Part shown: piece after piece, positions 24,479 to 33,989 of the stretch
Numbering within the stretch: position 1 is the first letter of the stretch
Layout: each line of letters starts with the position of its first letter
Origin: Planctomycetia bacterium
Lineage (GTDB): Bacteria > Planctomycetota > Planctomycetia > Pirellulales > Thermoguttaceae
Assembly: GCA_030539035.1 (NCBI GenBank)
Contig: JAUNSU010000003.1
Coordinates: 10,368 to 74,367, forward strand
Length of the DNA: 64,000 nt
Reading direction: 5' to 3'
Notes under the pieces: model-generated
The model's database searches: none
Told to the model about the DNA's origin: nothing
Seen by the model: the letters and a program-made list of their open reading frames with translations, nothing else
Program-made: the position numbers and the translations under genes

Positions 24479-26278
24479 ATGAATTTCACCTTGATTCGTG
24501 CGATCGCGCTGTTGCCGTTTTTATTTTATTTTGCCGGATGCTCTCCTCAAAAAGATACTCCGGCGAATCCGCAAACAGAAGAAAACGCGATCATCAATTC
24601 TTTTGCGGACGATACGATCCGGCTTATCCCGGAAGAAAAATTGAGCGAGCTGGGAAGTAAAAATAATCTTCCCACAGAATGGATCCTCCCCAACGCCCAC
24701 TTTGGGCAAATTACCCGTCCGATCCGATTCATGAAGTATCCCGATTCCAAAGATGTTCTTCGTTTTCTGGAATCCTACGGTTCTCCGATCCCTTTTTTAA
24801 ATGAGTTCGGAGATACGGAGCTTCTCCTTCTCAGTTCGAAAACGATTTTGGTCTCCTTGATCAACAATCAAACCAATCAAGATATTGATAAACCGATGCC
24901 TTTCCCCATTCAATCCATTCTGATGAAGAAATCCAAACCGATCGATCAGGAAGCGTTTAAAGCAAAATTGTTCGATGGATTAGGTTCCAAAAAGTCGAAA
25001 AAAACAAAATTGGGGGGATTCGATATTTTCCTGATGCCGACGGAATTGGCTCTTCCGCTTGATGAACAGGGCAAACAAAGTGCCCGAATCAAGGACTTTA
25101 CCTTGGGACTCTGCTTTCCCGCTCCGGATACTGTCGTTTTTCTTGTTGCTCCGCAAAAAGAGCTGGAATCGTTCTTCTCTCCCCTTTCGGGCGACAAACG
25201 GGGAGTGGTTGCCGGCCGACTCGGACATCTTGATTCCAGTAAAATCGACTTTGCGTTCTTCTATGATTACGAACATCCGTCCGGAATGTTCACGCAATCT
25301 TTTTTACCGCAAAAATTGGCGCAGCAAATTGCTCAAAACGCAAATACCCTTCTGTTTACGATTGATACCCAGGCACCAAACGGCCAGCCCGTTTTCCAAA
25401 TGGATATCTCTGGAAAATCCATGGAGGGACTCAATACAGTGAATACTGAGCTTTCCGCAGCTCTGATGGATCTTGTTCAACAGGCCTCCAATCAGGAAAA
25501 GCAGACTCCCGACAAGGCCGTCGTTCCCTCTTTTTTGAAGGAAATCGGCTCCGTTGTCAAAAAGATCAAGCTTGATAAAAATGAAAAAGATCTTGTATTG
25601 ACCGCGATCCTCCCGAACAGCCCGGAAGTCCCCCAATTTTTCACCTCCTTCTTCAAGGAGATGAACAAGTCTCTGGATGAAATGCAGAAAGTCCGGCAAT
25701 TTGAAGTAATGCGCAATCAGCTTGCCCGATTGGGGCAATACTTTTCCGCGTACTTCAGCAAAAACAACGCTTATCCCCCGATCGCCATCAAAGACGCCAA
25801 GGGAACTCCGCTGCTGAGCTGGCGAGTTGCTCTCCTTCCCGCGCTTGGTCCGCAGGGAGAGGAACTTTACAAGCAGTTTAAGCTGGACGAACCCTGGAAT
25901 GGTCCGAACAATATTAAGCTGCTGGAAAAAATGCCCGCCATTTATCAATCGATCAATCCGGGCCAGCCTTCTTCGAAAACCACTTTCCAGATCTTTTCTT
26001 CTCCCAATACACCCTTCGGGAAAAAACCGGTTGGATTGGCGATCAAGGATCTCGATAATCCTGGAAAAACCTTGATGATTGTCTCCACTCTTCCGGAAAA
26101 AGCCGTTGAATGGACCAAGCCGGAATCATTGGAATACAAAAAAGAGAATCTGAAAGGTCTTTTCGGCGAATATGTTCTTGGAGTTCCCTTTATGGGCAAT
26201 CCATTACTCGTTCAAATCGGAAAATCAGAAAAGGATCTCCAGCTCGCCGATCAATGGATCACGGGATCAGAAAAGTAG
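24479..26278 (+). CDS. lipoprotein with a DUF1559-like C-terminus
   Basis: The 599-residue product has a lipoprotein signal: a hydrophobic core and the lipobox FAGC with the acylated Cys near residue 21. The middle is a large beta-rich region without a family I can name. From about residue 405, NQLARLGQYFSAYFSKNNAYPP, then LLSWRVALLPALGPQGEELYKQF and DEPWNGPNNIKLL, match the central part of planctomycete DUF1559 proteins, but here without the prepilin N-terminus. Related proteins are common in this phylum and of unknown role. AGGAAA lies upstream of the ATG, and a good terminator follows the gene. Confidence 0.75.
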   Translation: MNFTLIRAIALLPFLFYFAGCSPQKDTPANPQTEENAIINSFADDTIRLIPEEKLSELGSKNNLPTEWILPNAHFGQITRPIRFMKYPDSKDVLRFLESYGSPIPFLNEFGDTELLLLSSKTILVSLINNQTNQDIDKPMPFPIQSILMKKSKPIDQEAFKAKLFDGLGSKKSKKTKLGGFDIFLMPTELALPLDEQGKQSARIKDFTLGLCFPAPDTVVFLVAPQKELESFFSPLSGDKRGVVAGRLGHLDSSKIDFAFFYDYEHPSGMFTQSFLPQKLAQQIAQNANTLLFTIDTQAPNGQPVFQMDISGKSMEGLNTVNTELSAALMDLVQQASNQEKQTPDKAVVPSFLKEIGSVVKKIKLDKNEKDLVLTAILPNSPEVPQFFTSFFKEMNKSLDEMQKVRQFEVMRNQLARLGQYFSAYFSKNNAYPPIAIKDAKGTPLLSWRVALLPALGPQGEELYKQFKLDEPWNGPNNIKLLEKMPAIYQSINPGQPSSKTTFQIFSSPNTPFGKKPVGLAIKDLDNPGKTLMIVSTLPEKAVEWTKPESLEYKKENLKGLFGEYVLGVPFMGNPLLVQIGKSEKDLQLADQWITGSEK

Positions 26279-26296
26279 TACTGTTTACCTATTTTA

Positions 26297-26327
26297 CCCC
26301 TTCTATCTTTTTTGGAGGGGGTTTTTT
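26297..26327 (+). terminator. Rho-independent terminator after the lipoprotein gene
   Basis: CCCCTTC (26297-26303) pairs with GGAGGGG (26314-26320) with one G-U pair, and is followed directly by a run of six T. It lies 19 bases past the stop. Confidence 0.72.
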
Positions 26328-26570
26328 CGTTTCTTGTTTTCTCTTTTTCAAAAATTCCCTTTTTTTAAAGAATTGGTCTTTACTCATTAAGGGAAAAAAG
26401 TCAAAATACGCGAGTTGTGTCGAAATGTCGACTTTTGTCCGATTGAAAATTGGACCGAATAACAGTGTTTTCTTTTTCTTTCGCCCTGAATCCTTACAAT
26501 TTCGATATTTAAGGATCTGATCGAAAGGTAAAACGAAAGACACTTATAGAACCTACCTGGGAGAAAAAAA

Positions 26571-27236
26571 GTGAAAAATTTCTGTCGTTTGTCTATTGTC
26601 TCTATTGTTGTATCGCTGTTTGTAATGATCAATACGGCTCAAGCTCAACAGGTTTCTCTTTTAATCGGAATTGTCGATCTTCCGAGCGTTTTGCAGAAAC
26701 ATCCGATCATTGTTGATCAGGTCTCTTTAATTCAGCAATCTTTCCAAAAAGAAAAGCTGGAGTTTACCCGCTTTGAACAGGATTGCCAAAAAAGGGTAGC
26801 CGCTCTTGCTCAGGAACATAAAATTGGAACGCCGGAATATGAAGCGGCCATCTCTCCGATCCGGGAAGAACTTCGTCAAAAGGAACGGGGGTTTCTGGAA
26901 AAACAGCAGAAAATCCAGGCCGAAGCAACCAAACTTCAATTCAAGGCCGTTCAGGATGTAAGAACAGCGATTGAAACAGTTGCCGCCCAAAAAGGGATCA
27001 TTACCGTTCTTCAAAAATTTAAGGTCAATCGCAAAAATGTTTCCGAAGAGATCGCCGCACTCCAGGAAATGGACAATCTGGTCGTTTGGAACCGGCCGGA
27101 ATGCGAAATCACTCAGGACGTAATCGCCGTTCTCGCTCAAATGGTTGGAACCCCGAAAGGAAATCCGCTGGGTGCGATCTCCAATCAGGCGCAGCCGCAG
27201 GCTCAGCCGGGAACTCTTGCTCCAAACGCAAGATAA
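26571..27236 (+). CDS. OmpH/Skp family periplasmic chaperone
   Basis: The 221-residue product starts with GTG (GGGAG seven bases upstream), has a signal peptide ending in QAQA (residues about 1-25), and then the OmpH/Skp pattern: IGIVDLPSVLQKHP, corresponding to the conserved strand of the Skp body, followed by a long charged helical coiled coil (about 55-130) and the closing segment with ALQEMDNLVVW. Skp binds unfolded outer-membrane proteins in the periplasm. A short Gln/Pro-rich tail follows. In many Gram-negative bacteria ompH lies close to lpx genes, and here lpxC is next, so the two together point to outer-membrane building. Confidence 0.85.
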   Translation: MKNFCRLSIVSIVVSLFVMINTAQAQQVSLLIGIVDLPSVLQKHPIIVDQVSLIQQSFQKEKLEFTRFEQDCQKRVAALAQEHKIGTPEYEAAISPIREELRQKERGFLEKQQKIQAEATKLQFKAVQDVRTAIETVAAQKGIITVLQKFKVNRKNVSEEIAALQEMDNLVVWNRPECEITQDVIAVLAQMVGTPKGNPLGAISNQAQPQAQPGTLAPNAR

Positions 27237-27361
27237 TCCTGCCCCGGATTTCGTCGGATATTCCTGATCATTCGCTCTTCCCGCTTCAAATGGAAGAGCG
27301 GGGAATATCTCCCGAAATGGATCTGCCGTATTAAATTATAAAGTTCTGGACGGTCGCTTTG

Positions 27362-28225
27362 ATGAGAAAACAAAATACGATTGCCAATAGTGTTTATGTG
27401 GACGGTTTCGGATTCTGGAGCGGACAGGATGTTCGCATGGAATTTCAGCCCGCCCCGGAAAATTCCGGAATCCGTTTCTTTCGATCGGATCTCCCGGATT
27501 CGCTTCCCATCCCCGCTCTTGTCGAATTTCGTATCGACAAACCTCGACAAACCAGTTTGCGGCGCGGCGATGCGCAGGTCGATATGATCGAACATGTAAT
27601 GTCCGCCCTTAAAGGACTTCAAATCGACAATTGCGATATTCGAATCAATGGAAGTGAAATTCCCGGCTTCGACGGGTCGGGGACTCCCTTTTTCAATGCT
27701 TTAATGCAGGCGGGGATCGCTCCGCAAAAAGCGCAGCAACCTTATCGGATCATCGACTTCACCGATTCAATCGGATCGAATGATACTTTCATCGAAGTTC
27801 GGCCCGCATTGAATAATGAGGTTGTTTTCGGCTATTCACTCCTTTACGATTCCGTTCCGAATGGAGAAAAGCATCCCATCGCGGATCAATCCTTTTCCTT
27901 TGAGCTTACCCCGGATTCTTTCGAAAAAGAAATTATGCGCTGCCGCACGTTCCTTCTTTTGAAAGAAGCGGAATATCTCCTTTCAAAAGGACTTTGCACC
28001 AGGGTTTCCGCAAACGATGTTCTCGTCTTCGGCGATGAAGGGCCTGTTGAAAATACTCTGCTCTTCGAAAATGAATGCGCAAGACATAAAACGCTTGATA
28101 TGATCGGCGATTTCGCTTTGGCCGGGTGCGATTGGATCGGTAATTTTCATGCACACAAAACCGGGCACCTTCAAAATGCCCAAGCTGTTCTGGAGCTTTG
28201 CAAAAGAACCAAATTAAACCTTTAA
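27362..28225 (+). CDS. lpxC: UDP-3-O-acyl-N-acetylglucosamine deacetylase
   Basis: LpxC does the committed step of lipid A synthesis, a zinc-dependent deacetylation. The zinc motif MIEHVMSAL supplies one His, and RHKTLDMIGDFALAG supplies the second His and Asp; FHAHKTGH contains the catalytic His near the C-terminus. GSEIPGFDGSGTPF and RCRTFLLLKEAEYL fit the family too. The length of 287 residues is normal. The ATG at 27362 is preceded by an in-frame TTG one codon earlier. Presence of the gene argues that the organism makes lipid A. It lies between ompH and a Gfo/Idh-type oxidoreductase with short gaps. Confidence 0.93.
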   Translation: MRKQNTIANSVYVDGFGFWSGQDVRMEFQPAPENSGIRFFRSDLPDSLPIPALVEFRIDKPRQTSLRRGDAQVDMIEHVMSALKGLQIDNCDIRINGSEIPGFDGSGTPFFNALMQAGIAPQKAQQPYRIIDFTDSIGSNDTFIEVRPALNNEVVFGYSLLYDSVPNGEKHPIADQSFSFELTPDSFEKEIMRCRTFLLLKEAEYLLSKGLCTRVSANDVLVFGDEGPVENTLLFENECARHKTLDMIGDFALAGCDWIGNFHAHKTGHLQNAQAVLELCKRTKLNL

Positions 28226-28241
28226 ATGATAATTGATTTTC

Positions 28242-29270
28242 ATGGATAAAATTAAAATTGGAGTAGTGGGAGCCGGACGGCTCGGAGGTTTTCACGCATC
28301 AAAAATCGCGGCAAGCAACGATGCTGTCCTCGCGGGAATCGCGGATCCGATTCCCCAGAACAGAGATAAACTTGCTCAAAATTATTCTGTTCCGGCCTTT
28401 GAACATCCGGAAGATCTTCTTCCCCTTACGGACGCCGTTGTAATTGCCGCTCCGTCCACTCTGCATTTTGAGACGGGAAAATTCTTTGCGGAACACGGAA
28501 AACATATCTTGATGGAAAAACCTCTCTGCACCAACTCCAACGATGCAAGAGATCTGCTTGATATCGCGGAAGAAAATAATATCGTTTTTCAGGCGGGACA
28601 TGTTGAACAATATAATCCGGCCTGGATCTCCGCTCTTCCTCATCTCAAATCTATTCAGGAAGGGGAAAAAGTTCTGGTTGACGCGCGGCGAACAAGCGGA
28701 TACACCTTTCGATCCACGGATATCGGTGTTGTCCTGGATCTTATGATACACGATATCGAATTGATCCTCTCCATTTTGGGAAACGATATCGCAATGATCG
28801 ATGCAAGCGGATTCAGCCAAATCGGCGGCTTCGAAGATATCGCTTATGCGCAAATCCTTTTTCAAAACGGATCGGTTGCTCGACTCACCGCTTCCCGTGT
28901 AGAACAGTCTCCTTCACGAATCATGGATATCCGATTCAAGGAAAAAAGCCTTCAGATCGATTTCCAGTCGCGTATTACCCGATGTATTACCGCAGACAGT
29001 GATATTCAAAATGGATCGTTCGCTCCTGATAAGGTCAATATGGTTCAAATGGCCCCGAATATCAGTTCCTTTATGAACGATCACTACAAGATCGAAGAGC
29101 TGGTTAATGATCCGGTCGATGCTCTTTCACTTGAAATGGATAATTTCTGCTCCGCAATCCTTCGGAATACCCCATCACGCGTTCCCGGCAAACGGGCAGC
29201 GGAAGCGGTCGAAATTGCGGAAGAAATCATTCGATCCATTCAGGAAGAGGAGGAAGAGGAAGATTTTTAA
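28242..29270 (+). CDS. Gfo/Idh/MocA family NAD(P)-dependent oxidoreductase
   Basis: The 342-residue protein has the Rossmann start IKIGVVGAGRLGGFH, the family motif EKPLCTNSNDARDLL with its Lys, and VEQYNPAW, then the C-terminal alpha/beta domain with the DLMIHDIELIL helix carrying the conserved His. It lies 16 bases after lpxC. In some bacteria a dehydrogenase of this family (GnnA) oxidises the 3-OH of UDP-GlcNAc so that an amino sugar form of lipid A can be made; its position here makes that a fair hypothesis, but no GnnB-type aminotransferase is in view. I use the ATG at 28242; TTG at 28233 is possible. A terminator follows. Confidence 0.88.
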   Translation: MDKIKIGVVGAGRLGGFHASKIAASNDAVLAGIADPIPQNRDKLAQNYSVPAFEHPEDLLPLTDAVVIAAPSTLHFETGKFFAEHGKHILMEKPLCTNSNDARDLLDIAEENNIVFQAGHVEQYNPAWISALPHLKSIQEGEKVLVDARRTSGYTFRSTDIGVVLDLMIHDIELILSILGNDIAMIDASGFSQIGGFEDIAYAQILFQNGSVARLTASRVEQSPSRIMDIRFKEKSLQIDFQSRITRCITADSDIQNGSFAPDKVNMVQMAPNISSFMNDHYKIEELVNDPVDALSLEMDNFCSAILRNTPSRVPGKRAAEAVEIAEEIIRSIQEEEEEEDF

Positions 29271-29376
29271 TCGTAATCAAAGGATCTCATGATTTCGATC
29301 CGGCCAAAATCCGGAATTTCTCTGAATTCTTTTTGAAAATTGGCATTGCGTTTGTCAAAAAAAATCATTATACTTT

Positions 29377-29413
29377 CGCCGATTGCGATCATTTTTCGTA
29401 ATCGGCGTTTTTT
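29377..29413 (+). terminator. Rho-independent terminator after the lpxC operon
   Basis: CGCCGATTGCG (29377-29387) pairs with CGTAATCGGCG (29397-29407), 11 pairs with a single G-U, followed by six T. It is about 105 bases past the Gfo/Idh stop. Confidence 0.87.
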
Positions 29414-29512
29414 ACGGGCAAAAAAGTAAATCAAATACTTGCCGCAAAGGCGCTTCCCGTGTTGTATACTGTTATTTTTGAATTTTATCGCTTTGAATTA
29501 CGGTGAGAACGC

Positions 29513-31672
29513 ATGAAATCGTCTTTATATCCAGAGATTCAAAAAATATTTTTTACGATCCTCCTGTTCCTTTTCGTTTTTGGAACAAGCGAATTTTCCA
29601 GCGCGCAGGAGGTCCGTAATACCAATATTATTTCGTTTTCCATTCCGGTCGGAGTCGACAAGGCATTTCTTCATTCCGGGCCGGGCGAAAATTATTATTC
29701 AACAGGAGAACTTGCCCGCGGTGAGAATGTGGATATCTTCATGAGAAATCCGGATGGATGGTGCGCAATTCGGCCTCCCAAAGGAAGCTTTTCCTGGATC
29801 AACGCACGATTTATTCAATCGGTCTCCGGTGAGATCGGATTGATTCGAAGTGAAGACAGTGAAAAAGAAATTCCCGTTCGGGTCGGCGCGGAATCCGTAA
29901 TGAAAAGTTCTGTAATTCAGGTTGGTTTAAAAGGAGGACGAAAAGTCCGAATTCTTGGAGAGAGTACTGTTCCCGGCGGATCCCGATGGTATAAGATCGC
30001 CCCTCCCGCCGGAGAATTTCGCTGGATCCATGAAAAAATGCTTTATCAGGACAATACGATTCAGCGGCTTCCTTCCCAATTGACACTCGCTCGAAAAAAT
30101 TTGGCAACCCTTTCCAAAGATGAATTACAGGAGTATCCTCAACAGAATACTCCCTCGCAAAATCAGGCTGTGCGATCACCGGTCGCGCAAAAATTCGCAA
30201 ATCAAAACCCGGCAGCGCAGAATACTGCGAATCAAAATCCCGGATCGGAAAATTCGATTCCGCAAAATCTCGCGGCTCAAAGTTCTGCTCCGAAAGCAGA
30301 CTATCCGATTATTGCCGATCGCGTCAAAGATCTGCCCGGGCGTCCGGATACTCCAAAATCCGATTCCAGTCCGATCGGAAAGAATCTGAACCCGGATTAC
30401 AAAATTCCTTACCAGGAACCGCAGACACTCGCGGACGGCTTTTATCTTGAAGTATCCCGACTGGACCACGATTTATACAACGCCATTAATCAAGGAGCGG
30501 CTCCGGATGTTTACGCCCGTTTGAGTGAACGATGTGAAGTTCTCTTTAAGGCTGCTCAGGATGATCAGCAGCGAACGGCAGTTAAAAACGTTTTTGACAC
30601 TGTTGAACAGTTAAAAAATGAAAAAAATATTACGACATCCATTCCCAACACAGCAAATATGGGGAATCCCTATCAGAACCCCAACTTTCCGGCAAATCCG
30701 TACTCAATGCAGACACCGTATAATGGAAATAATCCGTATAATGGAGCCAACGCATATGGGGGAGGAGTTCCTTATAATGGAAATGCGGTTCCCTCGATGA
30801 ATCCGCCGGCAAAAAAAACGACGCAGACATTTTCCAAAGGATCACGCCTGAAAAATATGCAGTTCGCTTTCTCAAAAGATCAATCTCCGTTTAAACGGGA
30901 AACGGGAAATTCAGGGAGAATATCCAATACTTCCCGAGATGCCCAGAACAGATCAATCTTTACTCAACCTTCCGGACCAACCCTCGTTCCGCCGCCGGAT
31001 TATGTTCCTTTACCGATCTCCGTTCCAACAACGCAAACGCCGGTAAATGCGGTACCATTACAAAAAAGCAATGAAGCCGGACAGGAAAAAGATCCTTCTT
31101 TTTTGGCTTCAAAAAAAGAAAATAAATTCTCGGTCAATCAAGATATTCATGTTGGCCGTCCGGATTCCGCTGAAAAGATCCGGCCTGTCAATGTTGTCCT
31201 TGATGAAAAAGATGCAAATCCGATTTCTGTAATAAAAAATCCTTCCGGCAAACCAATGGATATTGCAAATTGGACGCCTCCGGATCAATACAAAAAAAAG
31301 GGAGCCGATCCTTCCCAAATAAGAAGAACGGCTCCCAATACAGCTTTCGGCAATAAAAACAACGCAATTTCGTATGGAAACTCCAATCAAAGTATTGTTC
31401 CTGTTGCCGTTCAGCAGCCATCCGGGGCCAACAATGCCTTCGATGCGGTTGGACGCTTGGGATATTTTCCGAATCATCCGGAAGGATATCCCGCTTATGC
31501 TCTGGTCGACTCCGAAATGAATATTCTCTGCTTTGTCGAAGCGGAATCGGGCAAAAAGCTCGATCGATTCGTCGGAAAAATGATCGGAGTAAAAGGCCGG
31601 CGAGGATGGTTCCAAAGAGGATCAGAAGGAAAAATGCTGATCACCGCAAAATCCATTTTTACTTTGAAATAG
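29513..31672 (+). CDS. exported protein with bacterial SH3 domains and a low-complexity middle
   Basis: The 719-residue protein has a signal peptide ending near SSAQ (residue 32). Two SH3b-like domains follow: one at about 40-105 with LHSGPGENYYSTGELARGENVDI and GWCAIRPP, and one at about 110-185. Then comes a long region rich in Gln, Asn and Pro with direct repeats: QNPA/QNT units near 220-265 and YNG/NPYNGNNPYNG units near 400-430. The C-terminal 85 residues (GRLGYFPNHPEGYPAYALVD onward) look like a separate folded beta domain. Proteins with this plan are found in planctomycetes and may bind cell-wall glycans or proteins; no enzyme motif is seen. Confidence 0.8.
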   Translation: MKSSLYPEIQKIFFTILLFLFVFGTSEFSSAQEVRNTNIISFSIPVGVDKAFLHSGPGENYYSTGELARGENVDIFMRNPDGWCAIRPPKGSFSWINARFIQSVSGEIGLIRSEDSEKEIPVRVGAESVMKSSVIQVGLKGGRKVRILGESTVPGGSRWYKIAPPAGEFRWIHEKMLYQDNTIQRLPSQLTLARKNLATLSKDELQEYPQQNTPSQNQAVRSPVAQKFANQNPAAQNTANQNPGSENSIPQNLAAQSSAPKADYPIIADRVKDLPGRPDTPKSDSSPIGKNLNPDYKIPYQEPQTLADGFYLEVSRLDHDLYNAINQGAAPDVYARLSERCEVLFKAAQDDQQRTAVKNVFDTVEQLKNEKNITTSIPNTANMGNPYQNPNFPANPYSMQTPYNGNNPYNGANAYGGGVPYNGNAVPSMNPPAKKTTQTFSKGSRLKNMQFAFSKDQSPFKRETGNSGRISNTSRDAQNRSIFTQPSGPTLVPPPDYVPLPISVPTTQTPVNAVPLQKSNEAGQEKDPSFLASKKENKFSVNQDIHVGRPDSAEKIRPVNVVLDEKDANPISVIKNPSGKPMDIANWTPPDQYKKKGADPSQIRRTAPNTAFGNKNNAISYGNSNQSIVPVAVQQPSGANNAFDAVGRLGYFPNHPEGYPAYALVDSEMNILCFVEAESGKKLDRFVGKMIGVKGRRGWFQRGSEGKMLITAKSIFTLK

Positions 31673-31689
31673 ATCCTCTTTATTTCAAG

Positions 31690-31724
31690 CCGTTCACCAT
31701 TTTTCATTTATTTCCGGTGAACGG
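31690..31724. terminator. hairpin between convergent genes
   Basis: CCGTTCACC (31690-31698) and GGTGAACGG (31716-31724) form a perfect 9-pair stem. No T-run follows on either strand. It lies between the convergent SH3 protein and small-protein genes and overlaps the last codons of the latter. Confidence 0.45.
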
Positions 31725-31989
31725 TATCATCAATCGACTCGTTCTCTTCCGGACAGGAAGGTTCTTCGACCGATGGTTTATCTTCACAAACAGGGTCTGC
31801 TTCTTCCATTCGGGTCTTTTCCTCTTCCAGCTCCGTTCTGGTGCCGGAAGAATTTTCTTCGTCGGGCGGCAAATGATTTTGGGAATCTTTATACGACTCC
31901 GCGATAATATCGATGTGTTTTTCGATTACCGACCGGTTAAAAAAGATCCAGCAAAATGTTCTTTTGATATATATCCAGATTTTACTCAT
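31708..31989 (-). CDS. hypothetical small acidic protein at the end of the phage-like island
   Basis: This 93-residue product is not recognised. The first 20 residues are hydrophobic and aromatic with a few basic residues, perhaps a short membrane anchor; the remainder is strongly acidic, with runs of Glu. The ATG follows a GAAAGGATCA leader that is identical to those before two other genes of the island (33973 and 41215), and it is the last gene on the minus strand after the protease gene, 151 bases away. That suggests it belongs to the same transcript. No function can be given. Confidence 0.55.
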   Translation of the reverse strand: MSKIWIYIKRTFCWIFFNRSVIEKHIDIIAESYKDSQNHLPPDEENSSGTRTELEEEKTRMEEADPVCEDKPSVEEPSCPEENESIDDTVHRK

Positions 31990-32140
31990 TGAAAATTGAT
32001 CCTTTCTCTTTCAAAAAATCAACGTTTGGAAAATTTAAAATACAATTCGTACACACAACATTTACGAAAAGCCCTTTTTGCAAAAACAAAAAGACTTTTG
32101 ATCTGCGGACATAATGGGAACAAATGATCGGTTCAATTCC

Positions 32141-33973
32141 TCAGGAAGATTTCGAAGATTTCCCGGAATATCGAATTTCCAGGGGAAAAGGAACTGTCGA
32201 TATCATCGTGATCATTTTTCGGACACCGCAAACCGCCCAGTACAAAAGATACCAAACGGCGGCGATGATCAGAACCGCCCGCCAAAAGACTCTTTGAAGA
32301 TAAAGCGTCAATTGTTTTTGAAGTCCATTACGAACCTCTTCAATCTTCGCTTTTATAAGTGCTTCTCCTTTTTTTACGAGATCGGCTGTAATATCGTCGA
32401 TACGTTTTTTGATCTTCTCTTCCGCCTTGCCGGACAGACCGTTGAGTCGTTCCTGAATTCCGGAAGAAAGATCGTCCAACGACTTTTTGAATAAAACCGT
32501 GTTGTCCTCTTTCTCTTTTTTGTCCTTGGCAAAGATTCCGGAACGGCTTTCGGAATCCTTCTTTTTTTCCGGACTGCGAGCAGATCCTTCCTCGGATCCG
32601 AAAGATTTATCTTCGATCTTCGGTTCTTTCGGATTTCTGTAAGCATCCAATAAGGGAGAAATATCACCGTTGGGCATTTTCCCCAGAGAAGGTGTCTCCG
32701 AATCCCTGTTTTTCCGATTATCGGACGAACCGTTTTTCTCCCTTCTTTCCCGTTGCGAATCGAGAAAATCTCGAATCGATCCGGATTCTTTTCGCTTAAG
32801 ATCTATACTGAGAAATCTCGCAAAGCTCGTCCGAATTCTTTCTTCAAGATCAGGAACATTTGTAAAGCGTTCAAGTTCTTTCCAGGTTTCCCCTTCCAGA
32901 GAGAAGAGAATAAAAGTTGGATATTCCTCAATATGCAAATCTCTGATCCGATTTTGAATCGCGGGCGAATCGACCGGGATCACATGGATCGGGTATCCTT
33001 CCTTTTTCAAATTTTCAAGGATCGGAATTGCGTTTTTGCATGGAACACATCCGTTGACTGTATAGGCGGCAAAAGCCAACGTTCGCTTTGTTTCCGCGAC
33101 GGGTCGAAAATAGGCATCTGCATCCATGATTGCCAATCGGCGCACATTCATCGGGGAATTATCTTCTTCTCCGTTCCGATCCGGGCAATCCCTTTCATCA
33201 CTTATTTTATTAACCCAAACCGCGGAAGGCGGAACATTATCAATATTTCCCGCCGGCTTTCTTCCATCGGCCGCATAATATAAAAGAGCGATCGGAATTG
33301 CACCGCCTCGCATGTTTTCCTCACTCAGGCGGTTTTCATCACCAACTCTCCAGGTGAGCAAACCGGAGATGCAAAGATTCCCGTCGATTTTTTGAACAAT
33401 GGCCGATCCGCTCTGTCCGCTTTTGGGGGCGGGAAGAAATTGCGCCGTATTTCCATAATAAGAATCGACCATTCCTTTCCAGGCCATTGCCCATCTTCCT
33501 TCACTGCATCCGGAAGAAAGAATGGTCTTATTTTTTTCCGGAACCGTTCCTTGCGGACCAAGTGGAACAAAAGGAGGATCATACGGCGCGAGATCTTCTT
33601 CCAATACGGTAATGATCGCAAAATCAAAAGGCGCTTTTTCATCATACCATACATTTTCCACTTTGCCACTGCATTCATAAAGTGATCCGTTTCCAAAGAA
33701 ATGCAATTTAATTTCATCCGCGCCCTGAACGACATGCCAATTGGTAAGGATCCAATATTTTCCTTCCGTTTTCAGGCAAACGGTTCCTGTTCCTATCGAT
33801 CCGAGCCGGCTTCCCTTTTTCGACGCGTGAACCCGGCAGGATGCGTAATGAACATCTTCCATATTGCGGGCTTGCCGGCATTCTGCAATCGCCTTGATAC
33901 AGTAATTTTCAGGGAAGCTGAAAAATACCGCAAACAGTACCGGCATAAAAAGAATTTTTAAATTTTTTGACAT
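32141..33973 (-). CDS. exported trypsin-like protease fused to a thioredoxin-like domain
   Basis: This 610-residue protein has a signal peptide (about 1-30), then a trypsin-like serine protease domain with a complete triad by motif: His80 in TNWHVV, Asp117 in FDFAII and Ser188 in GQSGSA. From about residue 295 a thioredoxin-like domain follows with Cys309-Val-Pro-Cys312 and the later IEEYPTFILF, which has the cis-Pro. Then comes a charged, Lys/Glu/Ser-rich region and one membrane helix at about 570-590 near the C-terminus. It starts 16 bases after the 603-residue gene, with the AAAGGATCA leader, so it is in the tail-like operon; an exported protease is unusual there. It may process or anchor a particle, or be a toxic effector or an unrelated recruit. 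Confidence 0.82.
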   Translation of the reverse strand: MSKNLKILFMPVLFAVFFSFPENYCIKAIAECRQARNMEDVHYASCRVHASKKGSRLGSIGTGTVCLKTEGKYWILTNWHVVQGADEIKLHFFGNGSLYECSGKVENVWYDEKAPFDFAIITVLEEDLAPYDPPFVPLGPQGTVPEKNKTILSSGCSEGRWAMAWKGMVDSYYGNTAQFLPAPKSGQSGSAIVQKIDGNLCISGLLTWRVGDENRLSEENMRGGAIPIALLYYAADGRKPAGNIDNVPPSAVWVNKISDERDCPDRNGEEDNSPMNVRRLAIMDADAYFRPVAETKRTLAFAAYTVNGCVPCKNAIPILENLKKEGYPIHVIPVDSPAIQNRIRDLHIEEYPTFILFSLEGETWKELERFTNVPDLEERIRTSFARFLSIDLKRKESGSIRDFLDSQRERREKNGSSDNRKNRDSETPSLGKMPNGDISPLLDAYRNPKEPKIEDKSFGSEEGSARSPEKKKDSESRSGIFAKDKKEKEDNTVLFKKSLDDLSSGIQERLNGLSGKAEEKIKKRIDDITADLVKKGEALIKAKIEEVRNGLQKQLTLYLQRVFWRAVLIIAAVWYLLYWAVCGVRKMITMISTVPFPLEIRYSGKSSKSS

Positions 33974-33989
33974 TGATCTTGATCCTTTC

